This document shows, piece by piece, positions 1 through 5,931 of a stretch of 10,250 bases of DNA (the stretch's first letter is position 1; every line of letters starts with the position of its first letter). Source of the DNA: CAUZSN01 sp963582345 (GTDB taxonomy: Bacteria; Planctomycetota; Planctomycetia; Planctomycetales; Planctomycetaceae). Where the stretch lies: positions 1 to 10,250 of the forward strand of contig CAUZSN010000098.1 in NCBI GenBank assembly GCA_963582345.1, in the 5' to 3' direction. The notes under the pieces are model-generated. The model searched no databases. It saw only the letters and a program-made list of their open reading frames with translations, and was not told the DNA's origin. The translations under genes and the position numbers were made by a program.

Positions 1-581
1 GCGGTCTGTGATGCGGCGACGATGCCAACACCTAAGCGCCGCAATCGCTTTGCCAACTCTGTCAAATTGTCGACTTCCGAGATTGCCACATGATTGACAG
101 CCCCAGCCGAACTGCGAGCGACAAGACTTGTTACTGGAACTTGTTGGGTGCGAGCGACGAAAATAGCATCGACGCCTAGAAGGTTCGCTGAACGAATTAT
201 GGCACCAAAATTATAGGGATCCTGGATCGAATCTAAGACGGTGAACAACGGGCAGGTCGGTGGATTATCGACGACTTGACTGGCATCCACGTATGGATAC
301 GGCGCCATTTTTGCCAAGTATCCCTGATGCTCGTTTGAATGACACTGTTGTGTCAAGACATTCGAGGACTTGATCGTCGCCGCAATATGGCTTTGTTGGG
401 CCAATTGAAACGCTACGTTGAGTGACTTAGAATCAAGCCGGTCAGCTAGATACAACTCCAATACGGGCCACCGCCCGGCACGCAGTGTTTCCAAGACAAC
501 ATTCTTGCCCCAGATCCAGCACTTCTGATGATTTCCCAGAAGTTCTTTTTTGCCTTTTCGGCGACGGTAGCGTTCGACCAT
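1..581 (-). CDS. rlmB: 23S rRNA 2'-O-ribose methyltransferase, RlmB/TrmH (SpoU) family, 3' end cut by window edge
   Basis: The visible 193 residues match the SpoU class of SPOUT methyltransferases, which transfer a methyl group from SAM to a ribose 2'-OH; RlmB acts on G2251 of 23S rRNA. Residues about 20-100 look like the small substrate-binding domain (WIWGKNVVLETL near the start). The SPOUT domain opens at residue 116 with LDSIQDPYNFGAIIRSAN, containing the conserved N124 and the catalytic-type R130. VARSSAGAVNHVAISEV at 154-170 matches the next conserved block. The C-terminal SAM-knot motifs lie beyond base 1. The ATG at 581-579 is the first in-frame ATG after an in-frame TAA 15 bases upstream; there is no clear Shine-Dalgarno site. 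The gene is divergent from map across a 277-base spacer in which I see no gene. The family is secure; the exact target nucleotide (RlmB rather than another TrmH member) is inferred. Confidence 0.9.
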   Translation of the reverse strand, partial: MVERYRRRKGKKELLGNHQKCWIWGKNVVLETLRAGRWPVLELYLADRLDSKSLNVAFQLAQQSHIAATIKSSNVLTQQCHSNEHQGYLAKMAPYPYVDASQVVDNPPTCPLFTVLDSIQDPYNFGAIIRSANLLGVDAIFVARTQQVPVTSLVARSSAGAVNHVAISEVDNLTELAKRLRRLGVGIVAASQT

Positions 582-858
582 GCTGCCGGTTCTTTACGTA
601 ACCGTTAGGAGCAAAGACTTTTGTAAAACTCACCCATTCTGTGATACGCCATTCTATCTCCATCTAGCCAATCCATGAACCTAGACGGCACACATATGAC
701 AAATGATAAGTGAAGGATTTCAAAGGTGAAGCCTTGGCTAGACCTGCCCATGTAGTTGCCAAGATCTGTTTGTCCAACAACAATGTCAAGACGACTGATA
801 GGATTGGACAAGGATCGGTCGTTTAGAATCTTACGAAAGGAATGAATCGGACTAAGCA

Positions 859-1683
859 ATGACACTTGGAAAACAAACATCGGCGCAGGACGCTCCGATT
901 TACAATGAGGAAGATCGTGACGGGATTCGACAGGCGGCTAGATTCAATGCGAAGATGATGGATTTCATCCGCCCGCGTATTCGCGAAGGAGTCACGACGG
1001 GTGAAATTGACAGGTTGGTTCACGAGTACACGTTGGATCACAGCCATGTGCCGGCCTGTTTGGGGTATCCCGGTGAGAAGGTCCCGTTTCCCAAGAGTAG
1101 TTGTACGAGCGTCAATGAGGTTGTCTGCCATGGGATTCCAGACGGCACTGTTTTGCAAAGCGGAGATATTGTCAATGTTGACTTGACGACAATTGTCAAC
1201 GGATGGTTTGGTGATCAGTCGGAAACGTTCATGATTGGTGAAGTATCAGACGAACCCCGCCAATTAGTCCAGACGACATTTGATGCGTTGTTCCGCGGCA
1301 TCCGAGCGATCAAGCCGCACGGACGGATTCGTGATATTGGTACTGCAATCTATAACCATGCTAGGTCGCAAGGCTTCAGGGTCGTTCGTGAGTATCAGGG
1401 ACACGGCATCGGCCGAGAATTTCACCAAGAGCCAGGGATTCCGCATTACCCCACATCCGGTGTCGGCAAGGACCATATCAAACCGGGTATGTGCTTCACC
1501 ATCGAACCAATGTTGAATCAAGGCACTTGGAAAACGATTCGCGATGAATCCGACGGTTGGACGGTCCGCACCAACGATGGCCGACTATCCGCTCAGTTCG
1601 AACACACCATCCTGATGACAGAAGACGGTCCAGAAATCCTGACACTGACCAAGGAAGGACCGCAGGAAGGACATGTTTTTTGA
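859..1683 (+). CDS. map: Type I methionine aminopeptidase
   Basis: MetAP removes the initiator methionine from nascent proteins in the cytoplasm using a two-metal centre in a pita-bread fold. All five expected metal ligands are visible: D108 (in VNVDLT), D119 (in GDQSETF), H182 (in GHGIG), E215 (in TIEPML) and E247 (in QFEHT). The substrate-contacting histidines H91 (VCHGIP) and H189 are also present. At 274 residues it is slightly longer than the roughly 264 of E. coli Map. The extra length includes a short insertion before the SCTSVNEVVCHGIP block (around residues 70-80). The ATG at 859 places about 20 residues before the first helix, normal for the family. The nearest purine-rich sequence (AAAGG, 836-840) is 18 bases away, too far for an ordinary Shine-Dalgarno site. 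The gene is monocistronic by arrangement: divergent from rlmB and convergent with the next minus-strand gene. Confidence 0.95.
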   Translation: MTLGKQTSAQDAPIYNEEDRDGIRQAARFNAKMMDFIRPRIREGVTTGEIDRLVHEYTLDHSHVPACLGYPGEKVPFPKSSCTSVNEVVCHGIPDGTVLQSGDIVNVDLTTIVNGWFGDQSETFMIGEVSDEPRQLVQTTFDALFRGIRAIKPHGRIRDIGTAIYNHARSQGFRVVREYQGHGIGREFHQEPGIPHYPTSGVGKDHIKPGMCFTIEPMLNQGTWKTIRDESDGWTVRTNDGRLSAQFEHTILMTEDGPEILTLTKEGPQEGHVF

Positions 1684-1704
1684 AGACGATTCCGTAGTGT
1701 CTTC
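1682..1704. terminator. Weak inverted repeat at the map 3' end
   Basis: GAAGAC (1682-1687) and GTCTTC (1699-1704) can pair across an 11-base loop, overlapping the map stop codon. There is no T-tract on either side. It lies between two convergent genes, so a termination role is possible, but a six-pair stem with a long loop could be chance. Confidence 0.2.
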
Positions 1705-1798
1705 GGATAGATCGCGGGTGCCGGTCTCAGCATTTGGGTTTCGGGAGCGACACCTTGTCCGGAGTCCAATCGCCGAATCTTAAAACGTTCGTTGTCCA

Positions 1799-1972
1799 TC
1801 AGTGCGATTTGTGTTCGCGCAGCTTAGTCCCGATCCAAAAGACAACGATGCCCACCAATAGGCTCACCGGCATCACTGACACGCTGAAGCCAAGAGATAA
1901 CTGCCAAAGGATCAACATCGGCAGCAAGACCAGCACGACGAATTGAAGACACCATCCGATCTGGTGACGCAT
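1799..1972 (-). CDS. Small two-helix membrane protein, function unknown (57 aa)
   Basis: The protein is short and hydrophobic. One predicted membrane helix spans about residues 8-30 (CLQFVVLVLLPMLILWQL) and a second about 33-50 (SVMPVSLLVGIVVFWIG), followed by a basic tail (TKLREHKSH). The basic tail would be expected on the cytoplasmic side. I chose the ATG at 1972 because GAGG at 1983-1986 sits 9 bases upstream, a good Shine-Dalgarno site, and because a longer in-frame reading back to 2215 would run into the preceding gene on the same strand and has no protein-like character. It lies 128 bases downstream of the cupredoxin-like gene in the same direction, so the two may share a transcript. 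I do not recognise a named family; the size, two helices and ribosome-binding site support a real gene. Confidence 0.6.
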   Translation of the reverse strand: MRHQIGWCLQFVVLVLLPMLILWQLSLGFSVSVMPVSLLVGIVVFWIGTKLREHKSH

Positions 1973-1982
1973 CGTGAACTGC

Positions 1983-1986
1983 CTCA
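1983..1986 (-). promoter_or_regulatory. Shine-Dalgarno site deciding the 57-aa ORF start
   Basis: The minus strand reads GAGG followed by nine bases and ATG (1972-1970). This supports the short 57-residue reading over the 138-residue extension. Confidence 0.55.
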
Positions 1987-2100
1987 ACCTGTACTGCACG
2001 AATAAAAAATATCGAATAATGTGGCGCGTTCGAATGTCACTCGTTGGCCGTTCACTTGCCGAGCAAGAAACGCGACAAGACGTACTGTCAGCAGGTTCGG

Positions 2101-2979
2101 TCAATCCTCTTCGAATCGGGCCACAGGAACCTTGATTGGTTGCAGTTTTGTCGTTTCTCCGCTTGTCACGGTAACTTTGAATTTTCGTTCGATATAGCCA
2201 ACTCGCTCGTGCCACACGCGAAATTTGTGCTCTCCGGTCGGCAAATCCTTGATCGTGAATTTTCCTTGGGTGTCGGTCACTGCGGCGTACGGATGATCAA
2301 CGATTAGCCAGTAAGCCTTCATCCAAGGATGAATATCGCACTTGATCATCGTTGGCAGGATTTCAGATGCCTCGTAATGCACTTTGACACCGACACGATC
2401 ACTTGGATTCAGAACAAAGTTCATTGCTGGGTTCAAGGGGTTGATCGGGTATGTATGTGTATTGTGGCCGATGGGATCATCTGACTGCACAACAACCTGC
2501 TGATCCGTGCGGACAACCAATGTGTGAGGTCTGAACCGGCATCCCTTCTGGTCGAAGACGAGTTCTTTTATCTTGCTGAGTTTCCACTTCGGGTGAACTG
2601 TCTTGGCCTTTCGCTTGTAGATGAAGATGTGCTGAATGCCCTTAGTTTTCTCGTCAATGACCAGTTCGTCGCTGGGGACTTCTTGAGCCGCACAGCAACT
2701 GGCATCTTTCACCGTGGTGTCGCCTTTCTTGACCAGGAGTTTTCGGTTAGGGACCTTTCCGTCCAGAATGAATTGACCGGTCAGTGATCCATATCCATCT
2801 TCGAACGCAACTGCGTATTGCGTCCCAGACAGAAAAATGGCGATCAAAACGACTACGGGTGCCTGGAATGATATTCGAGCTTTAATGATTTTTTTACAAC
2901 CTCGAATGTTTTGGTGTCGTTTGCGGCGAATCGAACGATATGTGGACACCACCACACTAAAGGTTAGCGAATACCGCAA
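2101..2979 (-). CDS. Secreted cupredoxin-like protein with carboxypeptidase-regulatory-like C-terminal region
   Basis: Numbering from 2979: a basic n-region leads to a hydrophobic stretch (41-50, APVVVLIAIFLSG) and a plausible signal peptidase site after YAVA (58), so the protein is probably exported. Residues about 60-225 resemble the cupredoxin-like proteins related to MauL. The block SDDPIGHNTHTY (166-177) supplies H172 and H175, and CDIHPWM (214-220) supplies C214, H217 and M220, which together resemble a type 1 copper site (His, Cys, His, Met). Residues about 228-275 (AAVTDTQGKFTIKDLPTGEH, then a VWHE motif) resemble a carboxypeptidase-regulatory-like beta-sandwich. Copper binding and electron transfer are inferences from this spacing; the substrate or partner is unknown. 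The start is uncertain: there is no in-frame ATG before the signal peptide. Candidates are TTG at 2979 and GTG at 2955, 2952 or 2949, none with a clear Shine-Dalgarno site. The small membrane-protein gene follows downstream. Confidence 0.8.
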   Translation of the reverse strand: MRYSLTFSVVVSTYRSIRRKRHQNIRGCKKIIKARISFQAPVVVLIAIFLSGTQYAVAFEDGYGSLTGQFILDGKVPNRKLLVKKGDTTVKDASCCAAQEVPSDELVIDEKTKGIQHIFIYKRKAKTVHPKWKLSKIKELVFDQKGCRFRPHTLVVRTDQQVVVQSDDPIGHNTHTYPINPLNPAMNFVLNPSDRVGVKVHYEASEILPTMIKCDIHPWMKAYWLIVDHPYAAVTDTQGKFTIKDLPTGEHKFRVWHERVGYIERKFKVTVTSGETTKLQPIKVPVARFEED

Positions 2980-3094
2980 GCGAACGCGACCAAGAATGCA
3001 TTGTAAGCGACCCGAGCGGCCTCAAACGCACTACCGACCCTCATAAACTGCGATCTCGTGCTTACTTGCAGCAATCGATCATTCCACAACGGTC

Positions 3095-3122
3095 AGATCT
3101 TGATCATCAATGATCGAGATCT
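3095..3122. repeat. 28-base near-perfect palindrome (12-bp stem, 4-base loop)
   Basis: The left arm AGATCTTGATCA (3095-3106) and right arm TGATCGAGATCT (3111-3122) flank a TCAA loop. The single mismatch becomes a U-G pair in RNA. No T-run follows on either strand, so a simple intrinsic terminator is unlikely. It lies between the cupredoxin-like gene and the decayed comM, ending five bases before the point where comM homology begins. It could be an operator, a transcript hairpin or a scar. Confidence 0.6.
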
Positions 3123-3127
3123 ATTGT

Positions 3128-3685
3128 GCGCTCGCCAAACTGTTTACCTACTCAGTGTTCGAAATTGACGCCAAAGCAATCGAAGTCTAGGTCGACGTTT
3201 TTCCTGGTGCCTGCCCAAGACGATCCTGGTCGTTTTGGAGAAAGCTGTGGTGCATTAGAACACGCATCGGATCGCACAGGCGTTGGTCAAGCAGCTCCCT
3301 GTTGGACCGCTCGATACTTACCGAAATCCGGTCAGTTCCATTCCGCAAATTGAAGAACGACACGTTTAACAGGACCGGCGCACAAATGTGCAAACAAGTC
3401 GTGATGGCGTACGAGATTCAACCCCGACGCTTCAACGTTGAATCGAGCAAAGTGAATGGAACAGTGTCGCCTCGGAAAATTTGCAAGAATTTCCAGCTTA
3501 AAAGTGGCTAGGAATCGTTATTGAAAAGTGCGATGGAAGACAAGGATGTCTTCGCCCACACTCATGACAAGATATTGCGAACCAGCCGCACCGATCTGGA
3601 TCAACGCGACTGCATCACCAATGCCCATCTAAGTGAAGCGGTTAACTGCCGTACTCTGGACTGGACTTTTAGGGCGTGGGATTGA
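3128..3685 (+). pseudogene. comM: Decayed comM/yifB (Mg-chelatase-like AAA ATPase) with its central core deleted
   Basis: Three pieces read as one ComM-family protein (the DNA branch-migration helicase of natural transformation). The N-terminus is at 3128-3211 (LAKLFTYSVFEIDAKAIEV, stop, VDVFPGA). After a one-base loss at about 3212 it continues in another frame at 3214-3315 (KTILVVLEKAVVH, stop, NTHRIAQALV, then PLD), matching the family's KTILVGLPEAAV...STHRIERALV region. From about 3303, back in the first frame, the C-terminal domain follows: VPFRKLKNDTFNRTGAQM, RRFNVESSKVNG, SPRKICK, stop, ESLLKSAMED, HDKILR and NAHLSEAVNCRTLD, ending at TGA 3683-3685. About 560 bases remain of an expected 1.5 kb; the AAA+ core with Walker motifs is missing. 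TAG stops lie at 3188, 3256 and 3509, and the start reads GCG. The family match is from memory of conserved blocks. It has long been non-functional as ComM. Confidence 0.85.
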
Positions 3686-3694
3686 TTACGGAGC

Positions 3695-3985
3695 TCATTC
3701 CAGCAGCCCGAGTTCGCGTGCTAGGACCGGTGCATAGTGGTATTCCCAAAAGAGGTCAAATCCTTGGCTGCCCAGGTCCGCTGCGCCGTCTATGACCGAT
3801 TGTGTCCAATCGAATGCGCCGCCAAGAGTGTCAGAATCGGAGTCGTCTAACGAGTCTTCGACGATGCTCAGAGGTGCGGTGACAATTTTACCCAAAGTTT
3901 CGAACAAATCCTGCGCCTGGACGCACCTTGGACTAAGGAAAAAGCATGACAGGCAGGAAGTTGCAATGGCGAAGTAGCGTATCAC
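3695..3985 (-). CDS. Small secreted protein of unknown function (96 aa)
   Basis: I choose the GTG at 3985-3983 because GGGAG (3993-3997) lies seven bases upstream, an ideal Shine-Dalgarno site. The in-frame TTG at 4003 is the only earlier option, and it would put that site inside the gene. The protein opens with a signal peptide: MIRYFAIATSCLSCFFLS, ending CVQA before QDLFETLG, so cleavage is expected near residue 24. The mature part is about 72 residues, acidic (SLDDSDSDTLGGAFDW), and ends WEYHYAPVLARELGLLE. I see no lipobox at the cleavage site, no metal-binding motif and no recognisable domain. It lies 166 bases downstream of ahcY on the same strand and converges with the comM remnant, whose stop is nine bases from this gene's stop. 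A real gene is likely; the function is unknown. Confidence 0.65.
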   Translation of the reverse strand: MIRYFAIATSCLSCFFLSPRCVQAQDLFETLGKIVTAPLSIVEDSLDDSDSDTLGGAFDWTQSVIDGAADLGSQGFDLFWEYHYAPVLARELGLLE

Positions 3986-3992
3986 GGTTGTT

Positions 3993-3997
3993 CTCCC
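3993..3997 (-). promoter_or_regulatory. Shine-Dalgarno site deciding the GTG start of the secreted protein
   Basis: The minus strand reads GGGAG, then AACAACC, then GTG at 3985. The seven-base spacing is near optimal and fixes the start of the 96-residue protein. Confidence 0.65.
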
Positions 3998-4151
3998 ATT
4001 CAAGTTTCGATGCGCTTAGAGCACAATCTTAAGTGGCTCTGCTATCTATCAGCTTGCTATTCTGACGGGACGCATCGAGTGAAAACAATAGCAACGACGA
4101 CCGCTGGACTATTTTCCGATGGGGATCGTCCGGATTGCTCAGGATTTAACG

Positions 4152-5462
4152 TCAATATCGGTAGTAATCCGGCTTGAACGGACCGTCAACGGGTACGTTG
4201 ATGTAGTCAGCCTGTTTTTGATTCAGCTTGGTCAACTTCACGCCCAGCTTGTCCAGGTGCAGACTGGCAACTTCTTCGTCCAATTCTTTTGGTAACATGT
4301 GCAGACCGATTTCATAATTGTCAGGTTCGGTCCACAAAGCGATCTGCCCCAGCACCTGGTTTGTGAAACTGTTGGACATTACGAATGAAGGATGACCTGT
4401 CGCACAGCCGAGGTTAACCAACCGTCCTTCTGCCAACACGATAATCGCTTTGCCGTCGGGATAGATGAACTTGTCAACTTGTGGCTTGATGTTGACTCGC
4501 GTTATGTCATCGCGGTGAAGTAAATAAGCCACCTCAATCTCGGAATCGAAATGACCAATGTTACACACGATTGCTTCGTGTTTCATCATGTCCATGTGAT
4601 CGCCGCGGATCACATCACAGCATCCGGTCGCGGTGACGAAGATGTCACCGATCGACGCCGTCTCTTCCATGGTCGTTACCTGATGACCTTCCATAGACGC
4701 CTGCAGAGCACAGATGGGGTCGATTTCTGTGATAATGACCCTCGCTCCGAGCCCCCGCATGGCGTCAGCACAGCCCTTGCCAACATCGCCGTAGCCGCAG
4801 ATGACGACGATCTTGCCGGCGATCATAATGTCAGTCGCCCGTTTAATGCCGTCGGCCAGCGATTCACGGCAGCCGTACAGATTGTCGAACTTGCTCTTCG
4901 TGACTGAGTCGTTTACGTTGATGGCTGGTGTGCCTAGTCGGTCTTCTTTCAGCAATTGCTGCAGGCGTGTGATGCCGGTCGTCGTTTCTTCCGTCAGACC
5001 CTTGATCCCGTTCAGCAATTCGGGAAACTTGTCGTGGATCATGGCGGTTAGGTCACCGCCGTCGTCCAGGATCATGTTCAACGCTTCTCCGTTTGGCCAA
5101 TATAACGTTTGTTCGATGCACCAGTTGAATTCCTCTTCGGTCATTCCTTTCCAGGCGAAGACCGGGACGTCAGTCGCAGCGATGGCGGCGGCGGCGTGGT
5201 CCTGGGTCGAAAAGATGTTGCAGCTCGACCAGCGCACTTCCGCGCCCAAAGTCATTAGTGTTTCGATCAGCACAGCGGTTTGAATCGTCATATGCAGGCA
5301 GCCGGCAATGCGAGCCCCTTTTAACGTTTGACTTGGCCCATATTTTTCGCGCAGAGCCATTAGTCCGGGCATTTCATTCTGAGCCATCTCGATTTCTTTA
5401 CGCCCCCATTCGGCCAGGCTCAAATCGGCGACTTGGTAAGACGACGCAGTCGTAGTGGACAT
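4152..5462 (-). CDS. ahcY: Adenosylhomocysteinase (S-adenosyl-L-homocysteine hydrolase)
   Basis: This cytoplasmic NAD-dependent enzyme splits S-adenosylhomocysteine into adenosine and homocysteine, relieving product inhibition of methyltransferases. The 436-residue protein aligns with the family end to end. An N-terminal substrate domain includes GCLHMTIQTAVLIETL (54-69) and DDGGDLT (133-139). The catalytic block NDSVTKSKFDNLYGCRES (184-201) carries K189, D193 and C198. The NAD-binding loop is GYGDVGKG (223-230), followed by NIGHFD (301-306) with H304 and GHPSFVMSNSFTNQV (356-370). The C-terminal tail KPDYYRY supplies the Lys and Tyr that reach the partner subunit's NAD; a Tyr replaces the common His in KPDHYRY. 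The ATG at 5462 is preceded six bases upstream by AAGGAG, so the longer in-frame GTG reading from 5573 is rejected. I see no clear terminator in the 166 bases downstream. Confidence 0.97.
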   Translation of the reverse strand: MSTTTASSYQVADLSLAEWGRKEIEMAQNEMPGLMALREKYGPSQTLKGARIAGCLHMTIQTAVLIETLMTLGAEVRWSSCNIFSTQDHAAAAIAATDVPVFAWKGMTEEEFNWCIEQTLYWPNGEALNMILDDGGDLTAMIHDKFPELLNGIKGLTEETTTGITRLQQLLKEDRLGTPAINVNDSVTKSKFDNLYGCRESLADGIKRATDIMIAGKIVVICGYGDVGKGCADAMRGLGARVIITEIDPICALQASMEGHQVTTMEETASIGDIFVTATGCCDVIRGDHMDMMKHEAIVCNIGHFDSEIEVAYLLHRDDITRVNIKPQVDKFIYPDGKAIIVLAEGRLVNLGCATGHPSFVMSNSFTNQVLGQIALWTEPDNYEIGLHMLPKELDEEVASLHLDKLGVKLTKLNQKQADYINVPVDGPFKPDYYRY

Positions 5463-5468
5463 GCAGAA

Positions 5469-5474
5469 CTCCTT
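5469..5474 (-). promoter_or_regulatory. Strong Shine-Dalgarno site of ahcY
   Basis: The minus strand reads AAGGAG, six bases before ATG at 5462. This fixes the start and removes a 37-residue upstream extension that has no family counterpart. Confidence 0.8.
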
Positions 5475-5518
5475 GATTGTTACAACGTGTGGTTCGTTCA
5501 GTAAAATAGGGAATTCTC

Positions 5519-5608
5519 GGTTGCAGAGCAACCTTTCGTATAACTCATCGAGAGGGTGCGACGTGCTTTGCACGACGATTAGCAGGGTCAGAGCAAAGCG
5601 ATGACCCT
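5519..5608 (-). other. Hairpin-rich 5' leader of ahcY
   Basis: Three consecutive stem-loops lie 57 to 146 bases upstream of the ahcY start. They are AGGGTCA/TGACCCT with an 11-base loop (5584-5608), CGTGC/GCACG with a 3-base loop (5562-5574), and GGTTGC/GCAACC with a 3-base loop (5519-5533), in transcript order. They could belong to a structured leader RNA. I compared the region with what I remember of the SAH riboswitch core found before ahcY in other bacteria and see no match. The remaining leader, to about 5721, holds nothing I can assign. Confidence 0.35.
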
Positions 5609-5721
5609 TGTGTAAGTCGCAGTTGAAGCAACAATGCGTAGCTTCCAGATTTTCGCGTCGAGCTTGTAACAGAAAGACTAAAGTTGCTGAATTTGGATTT
5701 CAGAGTTACAGGGTGCGGAAA

Positions 5722-5921
5722 TCAGAGTCCCGGCGGTTTGGTCGATAACAATTGCGCCAGTGCGGAAACGAGGTTGTCGAGGGTGGATTGGCTAGGCAGG
5801 GTGACGGTCAGCGTTGGCTAGTCTGATTTTCTTCCGTCGACACAGTTAGCCAGACGTTGTTTGAGACCATTGGCCATTCGGTCTGCGGGATCAGTTTTCC
5901 CAGGAAATTGAACGTTGTCAT
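5722..5921 (-). pseudogene. Short broken reading frame directly downstream of gltD (possible frameshifted small gene)
   Basis: An ATG at 5921, ten bases after the gltD stop, opens a 37-codon frame (MTTFNFLGKLIPQTEWPMVS, then NNVWLTVSTEENQ) that stops at 5808. From 5817 a different frame runs 31 codons without a stop (PTLTVTLPSQSTLDNLVS, then ALAQLLSTKPPGL) to TGA at 5722. Adding a single base at about 5818-5820 would join them into one protein of about 67 residues, with a coherent alternation of strand-like and amphipathic helical sequence. I do not recognise a family. Possible readings are a gene broken by a one-base deletion, a sequencing error, or two chance open stretches. There is no Shine-Dalgarno site; the close spacing suggests it was the last gene of the gltBD transcript. 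Confidence 0.4.
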
Positions 5922-5931
5922 CAGCTTGAGA

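Noticed and set aside
842..862. Six-residue mini-ORF (MNRTKQ) overlapping the map ATG as ATGA
   Set aside because: The purine-rich AAAGG before it is only one base away from its ATG, too close to act as a Shine-Dalgarno site. Such short overlaps are common by chance.
605..880. 91-codon minus-strand frame in the rlmB-map spacer
   Set aside because: It starts inside map on the opposite strand, has no ribosome-binding site and no recognisable features. The spacer is better explained as a divergent promoter region, though I could not identify convincing promoter boxes.
1593..1799. 68-codon minus-strand frame whose ATG overlaps the stop of the 57-aa gene as TGATG
   Set aside because: The overlap could suggest translational coupling, but half the frame is antisense to conserved map sequence and the remainder shows no protein-like pattern.
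1973..2215. In-frame N-terminal extension of the 57-aa membrane protein to 138 residues
   Set aside because: It overlaps the cupredoxin-like gene on the same strand and ignores the good Shine-Dalgarno site before the ATG at 1972.
3302..3511. 69-codon plus-strand frame as a separate gene
   Set aside because: Its sequence is the C-terminal domain segment of ComM, in frame with the continuation after TAG 3509, so it is part of the pseudogene and not an independent protein.
4801..5283. 160-codon open frame on the plus strand
   Set aside because: Antisense to conserved ahcY; low-complexity serine/valine-rich translation typical of a shadow frame.
5463..5573. In-frame GTG start giving a 473-residue AhcY
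   Set aside because: The extra residues have no family counterpart, and AAGGAG sits six bases before the ATG at 5462.
5519..5608. SAH riboswitch before ahcY
   Set aside because: Hairpins are present, but the conserved core I remember for this riboswitch is not visible. Kept only as an unassigned structured leader.
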